Part shown: positions 1 to 7,805 of the stretch, in pieces | How the letters are laid out: each line of letters opens with the position of its first letter | Position numbering within the stretch: position 1 is the stretch's first letter | NCBI GenBank assembly: GCA_903789595.1 | Contig: CAIFEZ010000012.1 | Coordinates: forward strand, 1 to 64,000 | DNA length: 64,000 nucleotides | Source: an uncultured eubacterium 1-6 | Lineage (GTDB): Bacteria > Bacillota > Clostridia > Lachnospirales > Lachnospiraceae | Reading direction: 5' to 3' | Position numbers and translations under genes: made by a program | The notes under the pieces: model-generated | What the model was told of the DNA's origin: nothing | The model's database searches: none | The model's input: only the letters and a program-made list of their open reading frames with translations

Positions 1-146
1 AACCGCTCCGCAGCTTCGGCGTAAAGGAATCCGACCTTCCGGTATTCGCAAAGAATGTACCGCAGACGCAGCAGCGGCTTCTGAAGAACAACTACATTCC
101 GCTTACCGAGGAGCAGATCCTGAAAATTTACAAAGCCGCTTTCTGA
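1..146 (+). CDS. Iron-containing alcohol dehydrogenase, C-terminal end (partial)
   Basis: The third forward frame is open from base 3 to a TGA at 144-146 and gives 47 residues. They end with the pattern LTEEQILKIYKAAF, preceded by a segment reading SDLPVFAKN. This is the usual C-terminus of group III (iron-containing) alcohol dehydrogenases, where a helix after the metal-binding domain ends in a phrase such as LTxEDILEIYKAAL. The catalytic and metal-binding parts lie outside the window, so substrate and activity cannot be judged. No other gene follows closely; a 545-bp gap holding a repeat element separates it from rpsF. Confidence 0.7.
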   Translation, partial: PLRSFGVKESDLPVFAKNVPQTQQRLLKNNYIPLTEEQILKIYKAAF

Positions 147-203
147 AGCAGACGATGAGCGAACAGACAGCGAGATTCTGCGTTTGTGGTACACCATTGT
201 GGC

Positions 204-543
204 GTTACTCTGTTCACGCGCCACTAAAGCGGCAAAGATTTTACAGCCCCTTTGCCTGAGCATTACTGGCTGTTAAAAGTTTTATCCGTGAGTTCTTCAT
301 GAAATAGGTAGCGAGGACTTTGCGATGAGCACTTAGCGGGCGCTTGCGGCCGCTTACGTGCGACGCATACAAATCCCTTGGCGAATGAAATGAGCCTAGT
401 AGATTTGTAGTCTGACGAAGGCGCTTGCGCCTGAGGAGTTCCGCAGCTTCATAAAATCAGGATAAAACTTTACTACAGCCAGTTTGCGAATGGCAACAGG
501 GCTGTAAAATCCTTGCCGTATAGAATTGAGTGTGAACAGTAAC
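204..543. repeat. Large imperfect inverted-repeat element, copy A
   Basis: The gap 147-691 is mostly one element. Its ends pair with each other: GTTACTCTGTTCAC (204) with GTGAACAGTAAC (532), GCAAAGATTTTACAGCC (232) with GGCTGTAAAATCCTTGC (500), and ACTGGCTGTTAAAAGTTTTA (265) with the complement at 460-483. The loop carries a smaller hairpin, GGCGCTTGCGCC (420-431). A close relative lies at 18305-18552; copy A has about 90 bp more in the middle. Shorter relatives occur at several other gaps in the window. No ORF is carried. It behaves like a MITE or a REP-like palindromic element, not like an insertion sequence. Confidence 0.75.
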
Positions 544-582
544 CCTTGTGGCTTATAATCTGTATGCACATGAAAAATGATC

Positions 583-611
583 TTTACATCCTCAGCCCGG
601 TATGTTACAAT
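583..611 (+). promoter_or_regulatory. Promoter of rpsF-rpsR
   Basis: TTTACA (583-588) and TACAAT (606-611) are separated by 17 bp, close to the sigma-A consensus. Transcription would start near 618, leaving a leader of about 70 nt. Confidence 0.65.
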
Positions 612-643
612 ACCAATCCGTGAGACAATCTCTTACACCTTGT

Positions 644-662
644 TTTCTGCGGAAGGCAGAAA
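644..662 (+). promoter_or_regulatory. Hairpin in the rpsF leader
   Basis: TTTCTGC and GCAGAAA form a perfect 7-bp stem around a GGAAG loop, 30 nt before the rpsF start. Leaders of rpsF in many bacteria bind the S6:S18 complex for feedback control. I see the hairpin but cannot confirm that it has the S6:S18 recognition motif. Confidence 0.3.
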
Positions 663-691
663 GCCATTAATGTCCAGAAGGGAGAAATACA

Positions 692-982
692 ATGCATAAG
701 TATGAACTGGCACTGGTAATCAGTGCAAAGCCGGATGATGAAACCAGAGCAGCTGTCCTTGAGAAGGCGAAAGGTTATATCACCCGTTACGACGGAACGA
801 TCGGAGAGATTGAGGAGTGGGGCAAGAAGAAGCTCGCTTACGAGATCCAGAAGGAAACCGAAGGATTTTATTACTTTATCCCGTTTGAGGCACCGGTAAC
901 CGCACCGGCAGAGATCGAGAGACATTGCCGCATTATGGACAACGTTCTTCGTTATCTGATCGTACGCACAGACGAAGAGTAA
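692..982 (+). CDS. rpsF: 30S ribosomal protein S6
   Basis: A 96-residue protein starting MHKYELALVI with the S6 hallmarks: a central WGKKKLAYEI segment and the segment RHCRIMDNVLRYLIVR, which in S6 forms the strand and helix that contact S18 and 16S rRNA. Length is as expected (about 95). AAGGGAG lies 8 nt before the ATG. It is followed after 27 bp by rpsR. In most Firmicutes ssb lies between the two; here there is no room for it. The transcript probably begins at the promoter 583-611. Confidence 0.96.
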   Translation: MHKYELALVISAKPDDETRAAVLEKAKGYITRYDGTIGEIEEWGKKKLAYEIQKETEGFYYFIPFEAPVTAPAEIERHCRIMDNVLRYLIVRTDEE

Positions 983-1009
983 TTCATTTTTTATAAGGAG
1001 GATAAAGTA

Positions 1010-1300
1010 ATGGCAGAAGTAGAAAATACAACAACTGCAGCAGCAAACGAGAGACCGGCAAGAACGGAAGCTCCGGCAAGAAGAAGAGTACAGCGCAGAA
1101 GAAGAAAAGTATGCGTATTCTGCGGCAAGGACAACGTCATTGATTACAAGGATGCCGCTAAGCTGAGAAGATATATCTCCGAGAGAGGCAAAATCCTTCC
1201 CAGACGTGTCACCGGCAACTGCGCAAAGCATCAGAGAGCTATCACCTCTGCGGTGAAGCGCGCAAGACATCTGGCAATTCTTCCGTACGTTGAAGACTAA
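1010..1300 (+). CDS. rpsR: 30S ribosomal protein S18
   Basis: The 96-residue product has an Ala/Glu/Arg-rich N-terminal extension (about 1-32) and the conserved S18 core from residue 33, including [12 protein letters not shown] and the C-terminal [12 protein letters not shown]35-x2-C38 and C71-x2-H74 are present, the ligand set of the zinc-binding form of S18. AAGGAGG at 995-1001 gives a strong ribosome site. It binds S6 on the platform of the small subunit. A terminator follows within 60 bp, so rpsF-rpsR is a two-gene operon. Confidence 0.96.
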   Translation: MAEVENTTTAAANERPARTEAPARRRVQRRRRKVCVFCGKDNVIDYKDAAKLRRYISERGKILPRRVTGNCAKHQRAITSAVKRARHLAILPYVED

Positions 1301-1341
1301 TTCCGGATTCTTTATACCGGCCGTGAAATTTGAATGACAAG

Positions 1342-1385
1342 GAAGCTGTCAGGCTATACCGTAGCCGGGCGGCTTCTTTTGTTTT
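1342..1385 (+). terminator. Terminator after rpsR
   Basis: GAAGCTGTC (1342-1350) pairs with GGCGGCTTC (1368-1376), with an inner GGCTA/TAGCC stem, and is followed by TTTTGTTTTG. Confidence 0.8.
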
Positions 1386-1412
1386 GCGTAATCATCGGGT
1401 ATGTGCTATACT
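1384..1412 (+). promoter_or_regulatory. Promoter of ftsW-like gene
   Basis: TTGCGT (1384-1389) and TATACT (1407-1412) with 17 bp between them. The -35 box lies in the T tract of the preceding terminator. Confidence 0.6.
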
Positions 1413-1449
1413 TTGCTAAAAGATCCATGTGTAGGAGAGAGTGATATCT

Positions 1450-2682
1450 ATGCCTTTTTCCACAAAAAGTGCCCGGAAGCCTTCTTCCGCCCGGTCCCGT
1501 GCGCCGCGAAGAAGGGATCCCGGATATTTTGATTACAATCTGCTCGCTGTTATCATTATTCTGATCTGTTTCGGTCTCGTCATGCTGTACAGTGCCAGCG
1601 CGTATGAGGCGAAGAACGATCCGCTGATCAACAGCGACATGTATTACTTCATCCGGCAGGCTGTCTTCAGTGCCGCCGCCGTTGCCATCGCGCTGATAAT
1701 ATCCAGAATAGATTACCATTTCTGGATCCGGCTTGCCCCGGGGATTTACATCCTCGCCATGCTTCTTATGGCGATGGTCCGATTTACCCCATTCGGCGTC
1801 ACGGTAAACGGCGCCAGACGATGGCTGAAGCTCGGCGTTCAGTTCCAGCCGGCGGAGATCGCAAAAATCGCGATCATCCTGTTTATGCCTTATATGATTC
1901 TGCTCATGGGCAAGAACCTGAATTCCCTCAAGGCGGTATTCTGGCTCCTGGTGTTCGGAGGCGCCCAGTCATTTGGCGCTTATTTTTTCACAGAGAACCT
2001 GAGCACCGCGATCATCATCGCGGGCATCGTAGTCGGCATCCTGTTTCTCGCACACCCGAAGACGAAGGAATTCATCGGCTTAGCCATAATACTCGCAGTG
2101 ATCGCTGTTGTTGCTCTGATCGTCATCAACAATTCCATGACCACGAGCAGCAGTTTCCGCATGCGCCGTATTCTGGCCTGGCTGCACCCTGAGGAGAATC
2201 TGAGCTCGGACAGCTATCAGGTTCTGCAGGGACTGTACGCCATCGGATCCGGCGGACTGTTCGGAAAGGGCCTGGGCAACAGCGTCCAGAAGCTTTCCAT
2301 CATCCCCGAGGCCCAAAACGACATGATCTTCGCCATCATCTGTGAGGAGCTCGGACTTTTCGGAGCCATTCTCCTGATGCTTCTGTTCGGCTATATGCTT
2401 TACCGGCTTTTCGTCATAGCCCAGAACGCGCCGGATCTCTACGGCACACTGATTGTCAGCGGCATCTTTATCCATATATCTCTTCAGGTAATTCTGAATA
2501 TCGCGGTTGTTCTGAACGTCATTCCGACGACGGGCGTCACGCTTCCGTTCATCAGCTACGGAGGCACCTCGGTGATATTCATCATGATCGAGATGGGAAT
2601 CGCGCTGAACATTGCCCGAAGCATCCGCAATACGGAGGTGGCAGAAAACAGACGCTTTCAGCAGGTCTTCCGCGAAGGCTGA
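1450..2682 (+). CDS. ftsW: SEDS peptidoglycan polymerase, FtsW type
   Basis: A 410-residue membrane protein of the FtsW/RodA/SpoVE (SEDS) family, which polymerises lipid II into glycan strands. After a basic cytoplasmic tail (1-28) come about ten membrane segments. Family motifs are GARRWLKLG (121-129) with QPAE (133-136), the PEAQNDMIFAIICEE loop and the PTTGVTLPFISYGGTS motif near the C-terminus. An in-frame GTG at 1441 is possible, but the site AGGAGAGA (1433-1440) is placed better for the ATG at 1450. No transpeptidase gene is adjacent, unlike the second SEDS gene at 61376. FtsW is favoured over RodA because the other copy is PBP-linked, but this is inference. Confidence 0.85.
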   Translation: MPFSTKSARKPSSARSRAPRRRDPGYFDYNLLAVIIILICFGLVMLYSASAYEAKNDPLINSDMYYFIRQAVFSAAAVAIALIISRIDYHFWIRLAPGIYILAMLLMAMVRFTPFGVTVNGARRWLKLGVQFQPAEIAKIAIILFMPYMILLMGKNLNSLKAVFWLLVFGGAQSFGAYFFTENLSTAIIIAGIVVGILFLAHPKTKEFIGLAIILAVIAVVALIVINNSMTTSSSFRMRRILAWLHPEENLSSDSYQVLQGLYAIGSGGLFGKGLGNSVQKLSIIPEAQNDMIFAIICEELGLFGAILLMLLFGYMLYRLFVIAQNAPDLYGTLIVSGIFIHISLQVILNIAVVLNVIPTTGVTLPFISYGGTSVIFIMIEMGIALNIARSIRNTEVAENRRFQQVFREG

Positions 2683-2750
2683 TCCCTACCGCGCTGTGGC
2701 CGGATACGTTTCGCAGTTCCCGCAAATACTGACAAAATGCAACGGTTCCG

Positions 2751-2778
2751 CACATCGGGAGAGCCGCAGGTTCTCGAG
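2751..2778. repeat. Short dispersed repeat (mate at 44566-44593)
   Basis: CACATCGGGAGAGCCGCAGG followed by TTCTCGAG recurs at 44566-44593 with four mismatches by eye. Both copies lie in gaps without genes, here between ftsW and acpP, there between murR and the flavoprotein gene. The rest of this 145-bp gap shows nothing clear. Confidence 0.35.
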
Positions 2779-2827
2779 CCTTTGGTGCTGAGCAGTTACC
2801 GCAAAATGAAAAAGTGAGGTGATAGAA

Positions 2828-3067
2828 ATGTTAGAGAAAATGAAGAAGATTCTTTCGGAGCAGCTGGATATCGACGAGAGCGAGATCACTCCGGAATCCA
2901 GATTCAAGGAGGATCTCGATGCCGATTCCCTTGACCTTTTTGAGCTGCTTACCACACTGGAGGAGCAGTATGACATCGAAATTCCCGCCGAGGACATGGA
3001 GGGACTGACCACCGTCGGAAAAGTAATCGACTATCTGAAATCTAAGGGCATCGAGTCCAAGATGTAA
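2828..3067 (+). CDS. acpP: Acyl carrier protein (first copy)
   Basis: A 79-residue acidic protein with the 4'-phosphopantetheine attachment motif DADSLDLFEL; the modified serine is S34. It carries growing acyl chains in fatty acid synthesis. An upstream in-frame GTG (2819) exists, but GAGGTG (2816-2821) sits at the right distance from the ATG at 2828. A second ACP gene at 22130 lies in the plsX operon and differs clearly in sequence. This copy stands alone, followed by a broken Sir2-like gene, so it may be a specialised carrier; the sequence does not tell for which pathway. Confidence 0.92.
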   Translation: MLEKMKKILSEQLDIDESEITPESRFKEDLDADSLDLFELLTTLEEQYDIEIPAEDMEGLTTVGKVIDYLKSKGIESKM

Positions 3068-3092
3068 CAGAATGTAAAAGGGGGCTTTTACT

Positions 3093-3831
3093 ATGAGCGT
3101 CGGTTACTTAAAATCCATTCTGGAAAACGGAAGAAATATTGTGTGCCTTCTGGGACGGGGGCCAGCGGCGGAGCAGGGATGCGACCTGTACCGCGAGGAT
3201 TTCAGCTACGATGTAGAAGTGCGATACGGACGCTCTCCCAGCGAGATCGTGAACAGTACCTTCTACAACAACCGCCCCGAGGTCTTCTATGAATTTTACC
3301 GCGAGGATATTCTGAAGAGGAGAGGGGGAGCCCGACGAGGTCAATTTCTGTCTGAAGAGACTGGAGGATGACGGAAAGCTCAGGGGCATCGTGACGAGCG
3401 GCTTTTTTGACCTTTCAAAGCGGGCCGGATGCCACAACGTCATTCACCTGTACGGCAACATCGACCGCAATTTCTGTCCGCACTGCGGCAGAATCTACGA
3501 CGCGGATTATATTCTGACGCATAAGCCGCTTCCCCTCTGCGAGAAGTGCGGGACTCTGATTCACCCCGGGATCGCGCTGTCCGGCGAGATGCTGGACCGC
3601 CGTACCATGAACCGGGCGATCGAGCTCATCAGCTCCGCGGATATTCTTCTGGTCGTGGGCACGGACCTTCAGTCCAGACTCGGCTCGATGGCCAAATACT
3701 TCACCGGAGACAGGATCTGTCTGATCAATGCCACCGATCACTACTCCGATGAAGCGGCGGACTGCGTCTGCATCGGCAACATCGCGAAAATTATGCACGA
3801 GGCATATCCTGTCGCGCGCAGCGCCGGCTGA
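3093..3831 (+). pseudogene. Sir2-like NAD-dependent deacetylase, frameshifted
   Basis: Two ORFs in adjacent frames together give one Sir2-family protein of about 245 residues. The first (3093-3371) has an atypical NAD loop, LLGRGPAAEQG, instead of GAGxS. The second contains the catalytic histidine motif HLYGNID, two zinc-binding pairs CPHCG and CEKCG, and a GTDLQSR segment. Dropping one G from the run of five at 3324-3328 restores a continuous reading frame, GEPDEVNFCLKRLEDDGKL, up to the second ORF. This is therefore a +1 frameshift in a G run: a real null allele, phase variation or a sequencing error. It sits directly behind acpP. Confidence 0.8.
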
Positions 3832-4003
3832 CGCGTCTTCTCTTTTTTCGCCGCGCAAGCGGCAGAAGAGCCTGATAAATCTGTGCACACCCCCGCGAAG
3901 CGATTTCGGGAAATGCCAGAGCCCTGTCTGCGTTCCCCTTAGGCTATGGCCGATGCGTCACGGGGCATTTACTCATCATACCAACACGAAGGAGATATCA
4001 AAA

Positions 4004-5452
4004 ATGACACCAGTGAAAACCAGATTCGCGCCAAGTCCCACCGGGCGCATGCATGTAGGCAACCTCCGCACCGCTCTGTACTCCTATCTGATCGCCAAAC
4101 ATGCGGGAGGCACCTTTATGCTCCGCATAGAGGACACCGATCAGGAACGTTTCGTGCCGGAAGCTCTGGACATCATCTACCAGACGCTGAAGGACACTGG
4201 TCTTGAGCATGACGAGGGTCCGGACAAGGACGGCGGCGTCGGTCCCTATATCCAGAGCGAGCGCTGCCGGCTCGGCATCTATCAGAAGTACGCCGACCAG
4301 CTCGTGGAACAGGGCGACGCCTACTACTGCTTCTGCAGCAAGGAGCGTCTGGAAGGCCTGAAACGCACGGTCGGAGGGAAGGAAATTTCCGCCTACGACA
4401 AGCATTGTCTCCACCTCTCAAAGGAGGAAGTGCAGGCGAAGCTGGCAGCGGGTGAGCCGCATGTCATTCGTTTCAATATGCCGCTGGAGGGCACCACAAC
4501 CTTCCACGACGAAATCTACGGAAACATCACCGTGGAAAACGCGGAGCTTGACGACCTGATCCTGATCAAGTCCGACGGCTATCCGACTTATAACTTCGCA
4601 AATGTCGTAGACGATCACCTGATGGGCATCACACACGTGGTGCGCGGAAACGAATATCTTTCTTCGACGCCGAAATACAACCGGATCTACGAGGCATTCG
4701 GCTGGGAGATCCCGACCTATGTGCACTGCCCGCTGATCACCAACGAGGAAGGGCAGAAGCTCTCCAAGCGTTCCGGTCACTCCTCCTTTGAGGACCTGAT
4801 TGATCAGGGCTATCTGAAGGAGGCTGTCGTCAACTTTGTCGCCCTGCTCGGATGGAGCCCGGCGGGAGACCGCGAGATCTACTCGCTCAAGGAGCTCACG
4901 GAGATTTTTGACTATCATCATATCAATAAATCCCCGGCCGTCTTCGATATGACAAAGCTGAAGTGGATGAACGGCGAATACATCAAGGCAATGAGCGACG
5001 AGGAGTTCTATCCGCTCGCGGAGCCCTATCTGAAGAAGTATGTCACCGGGCCCTACGATCTCAAGAAGATCGCGGCGATGGTAAGGACCCGTATTCAGAT
5101 CCTTCCCGACATCGAGGAGCAGGTGGATTTCTTCAATGCCGTTCCGGATTATGATGTCGAACTTTTCAGCCACAAAAAGTCCAAGAGCACCGTTGATTCC
5201 TCCCGCGCAATTCTGAAGGATGTGCTGCCGCTTCTCGAAAACGCCGCAAGCTTCGACAATGACACATTGTTCGATATCCTGAAGAACTACGCAGCCGAAA
5301 AGGGATACAAGGTCAATACCGTGATGTGGCCGCTCCGCACCGCGGTTTCCGGCAAACCGGCGACACCGGCGGGTGCCACCGGTCTGATGGAAGTGCTCGG
5401 CAGGGATGAGTCGGTCGCCCGCATTCAGGCGGCGCTCCGGAAGCTCGGCTGA
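4004..5452 (+). CDS. gltX: Glutamyl-tRNA synthetase
   Basis: A 482-residue class I synthetase charging tRNA-Glu in the cytoplasm. The HIGH-type motif is at P10-N20 ([11 protein letters not shown]), followed by LRIEDTD, and the KMSKS-type motif reads KLSKR (252-256). Length matches bacterial GluRS. The frame stays open far upstream, but the ATG at 4004 is preceded by AAGGAGA and homology starts here. Its TGA overlaps the ATG of the next gene (TGATG), so a helicase is probably translated from the same message. The 172-bp gap before it shows no clear promoter. Confidence 0.95.
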   Translation: MTPVKTRFAPSPTGRMHVGNLRTALYSYLIAKHAGGTFMLRIEDTDQERFVPEALDIIYQTLKDTGLEHDEGPDKDGGVGPYIQSERCRLGIYQKYADQLVEQGDAYYCFCSKERLEGLKRTVGGKEISAYDKHCLHLSKEEVQAKLAAGEPHVIRFNMPLEGTTTFHDEIYGNITVENAELDDLILIKSDGYPTYNFANVVDDHLMGITHVVRGNEYLSSTPKYNRIYEAFGWEIPTYVHCPLITNEEGQKLSKRSGHSSFEDLIDQGYLKEAVVNFVALLGWSPAGDREIYSLKELTEIFDYHHINKSPAVFDMTKLKWMNGEYIKAMSDEEFYPLAEPYLKKYVTGPYDLKKIAAMVRTRIQILPDIEEQVDFFNAVPDYDVELFSHKKSKSTVDSSRAILKDVLPLLENAASFDNDTLFDILKNYAAEKGYKVNTVMWPLRTAVSGKPATPAGATGLMEVLGRDESVARIQAALRKLG

Positions 5453-7314
5453 TGCAGTACAATCCATCCCAGCAGAAAGCGGTTGTGCACGGGGACGGCC
5501 CTGCGCTGGTACTTGCCGGACCCGGCTCCGGCAAGACCGCAGTCATTACCGGCCGCACCGTCCGATTGATTCAAAACGGAATCTCTCCTTCCTCCATTCT
5601 TGTCGTAACCTTCACCAGGGCGGCGGCATCGGAGATGAAGGAGAGATTTTTAAAAATGATCGGACGCTCCTCCAGTCCGGTGACCTTCGGAACCTTTCAC
5701 GGAATTTTTTATGGCATTCTGAAAAACACCTACCGCATCAGCGGCAGCAATATTCTCGCGGACGCAAGGGCTCTGCAGCTTCTCCGGGAGATTCTGGACC
5801 ACACCTGCCCCGATGCGCAGGAAGCGGATCTGCCATCCTCGGTTGCGCGGGAAATCAGCCAGGTCAAGGGCAGCCGGATGAATGTCAGCCATTTTTATTC
5901 CGGTGTTCTCCCCACGGAAGCCTTCCGCAAGGTCTTCCGCGCCTATGAGGACTGGAAGAGGGAAAACCGGATGCTGGATTTTGACGATATCATCACCAGG
6001 TGCTATGAGCTGCTCACAGCGCGCCCCGAAATTCTGGCGCTCTGGCAGCAGAAATTCCGGTACATTCTCGTCGATGAATTTCAGGATATCAGCCCTCTGC
6101 AGTATGAGATTATCCGACTTCTCGCCCTTCCGGACAACAACCTTTTCATCGTCGGCGACGACGACCAGTCGATTTACCGCTTCCGAGGCGCAAATCCCGA
6201 TCTCATGCTGAATTTTCCAAAGGTCTATCCCGGCTGCGAGGTCATCGCACTGGAGGAAAACTACCGCAGCACTCCTGAAATCCTGAAGGCGTCCGGAAAT
6301 CTGATCCGCCACAACCGAAAGCGCTTCGATAAAAACATCCTTGCCGTCAGACCCTCCGGCTCTCCCGTTGCCTTTGAATGCTTTGACAACCCGAGAAAGG
6401 AATGTGTGCATATGGCTGAGCAGATCCGCGCGTCTCATGACAGCGGCATGCCATATGAGGAAATTGCCGTCCTGTTCCGCACAAATGTCGGATGCAGAGA
6501 AGCGGTCGAACAGCTGATGGCCTACCAGATTCCCTTCCGGATGGGCGATATCATCCCCTGTGTCTTTGATCACTGGATCGCGAAGGATATCATGGCCTAT
6601 ATGGATCTCGGCGCCATGAGCCGCGAACGAAGCGGAAAGCGAAGCAATTTCCTCCGCGTATACAACCGGCCGAACCGCTATTTTTCCAGAGACGCGTTCT
6701 ATGATCCCGTGGTCACCTACGAAAGCCTGTACAGCTATTATGAGGACAAGGACTGGATGGTCCGGAGAGTCGACGAGCTGGAGACGAATCTCACGATGAT
6801 CCGTCACCTTGCTCCCTATGGGGCGCTGAACTACATACGGCGGGAAATCGGTTACGAGGGATACCTTCGCGAGTACGCGATGCAGCGGAATATTCCGCCG
6901 GAGGATCTTATGCAGGTTCTCGACGAGCTCACGGAGAGCGCGCGCAACTACAAAACCCTCGGGGAATGGAAGGATTCCATTGAAAAATACCGGGAAAAGC
7001 TCGAGCAGCAGCGGGTCCTGCGCGCAGAAGAGCGTTCAGGCGTCGTCGTATCCACTCTGCACGCCTCAAAGGGCATGGAATATGACACCGTGTACATTCT
7101 GGATGTAAATGAGGGAATTATCCCTTACCACAAGGCGGTTCTCGACGCTGACCTGGAAGAAGAGCGCCGCATGTTCTATGTCGGCATGACACGGGCCCGA
7201 AAGGACCTGTACATCTATTCTGTGAAAGAGCGCTATGACAAGAAAATTGCTCCTTCCCGTTTTCTCAGAGAAATCGGAAGCGAACCTGACGGCACCGGTC
7301 ACGCCCGCACATGA
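5452..7314 (+). CDS. ATP-dependent DNA helicase, UvrD/PcrA type
   Basis: A 620-residue superfamily 1A helicase. Motifs in order: Q motif around NPSQQKA (4-10), Walker A GPGSGKT (23-29), motif II DEFQD (208-212), motif III GDDDQSIYRFRGA, motif IV ENYRSTPEI, motif V LHASKGMEYD and motif VI EERRMFYVGMTRARK. It would unwind DNA 3' to 5' in repair or recombination. At 620 residues it is about 100 shorter than PcrA/UvrD and lacks their C-terminal RNA polymerase-binding tail, so it is more likely one of the short clostridial UvrD paralogues than PcrA itself. The start codon overlaps the gltX stop. Confidence 0.9.
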   Translation: MQYNPSQQKAVVHGDGPALVLAGPGSGKTAVITGRTVRLIQNGISPSSILVVTFTRAAASEMKERFLKMIGRSSSPVTFGTFHGIFYGILKNTYRISGSNILADARALQLLREILDHTCPDAQEADLPSSVAREISQVKGSRMNVSHFYSGVLPTEAFRKVFRAYEDWKRENRMLDFDDIITRCYELLTARPEILALWQQKFRYILVDEFQDISPLQYEIIRLLALPDNNLFIVGDDDQSIYRFRGANPDLMLNFPKVYPGCEVIALEENYRSTPEILKASGNLIRHNRKRFDKNILAVRPSGSPVAFECFDNPRKECVHMAEQIRASHDSGMPYEEIAVLFRTNVGCREAVEQLMAYQIPFRMGDIIPCVFDHWIAKDIMAYMDLGAMSRERSGKRSNFLRVYNRPNRYFSRDAFYDPVVTYESLYSYYEDKDWMVRRVDELETNLTMIRHLAPYGALNYIRREIGYEGYLREYAMQRNIPPEDLMQVLDELTESARNYKTLGEWKDSIEKYREKLEQQRVLRAEERSGVVVSTLHASKGMEYDTVYILDVNEGIIPYHKAVLDADLEEERRMFYVGMTRARKDLYIYSVKERYDKKIAPSRFLREIGSEPDGTGHART

Positions 7315-7329
7315 TCAGGGAGGGTTGAT

Positions 7330-7746
7330 ATGGATTCTTCTGAATTTATCAGCAAAAGCAGGAAAATCACCTGCCGGGAGGCAGAGGCGATGATACCGGA
7401 TTACCTGGAGGACAGGCTGTCAGACAAGGATCTCGCGGTTTTTCTGAACCATGTAAACAACTGCAACAAATGCCACGATGAGCTGGAGACAAATTTCATG
7501 GTGGATCTGACGGTCCGTTACCTGAACGAGGAGGACCCCCGGGGCTCCTTTAACCTGAAGCCCATGCTCCAGAAGGATATCAACGAGAAGACCGCATATC
7601 TCGTCCACAAGCATCGGATGAGAAAGGTGAGAATCCTTATTTTCTTCGTCACACTGATGCTGATCATCCTTGTGCTTCTGGACCTTGTCCATGTGCTGGG
7701 CATCACCGAAGCGGCGGCGGCATTTTTCCGCGGCATCGGCATGTGA
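7330..7746 (+). CDS. Zinc-finger (HC2-type) membrane protein, possible anti-sigma factor
   Basis: A 138-residue protein with a cytoplasmic zf-HC2-like segment, C15 followed by H41-x3-C45-x2-C48, and one membrane helix (about 101-121) with only a short tail outside. This layout is typical of zinc-containing anti-sigma factors, but no sigma factor gene is adjacent, so a redox- or zinc-sensing role is only inferred. GGGAGG lies before the ATG and the gene follows the helicase by 15 bp, suggesting one transcript. The short outer part is unlike classical ECF anti-sigma factors. Confidence 0.6.
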   Translation: MDSSEFISKSRKITCREAEAMIPDYLEDRLSDKDLAVFLNHVNNCNKCHDELETNFMVDLTVRYLNEEDPRGSFNLKPMLQKDINEKTAYLVHKHRMRKVRILIFFVTLMLIILVLLDLVHVLGITEAAAAFFRGIGM

Positions 7747-7805
7747 AAGGCAGAAAAACGGCATATGATGATATTGACCTATGATGATAGTAAGGAGAGA
7801 ACGCT

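Noticed and set aside
4418-5467. Minus-strand ORF of 349 codons inside gltX
   Set aside because: Shadow of a certain gene.
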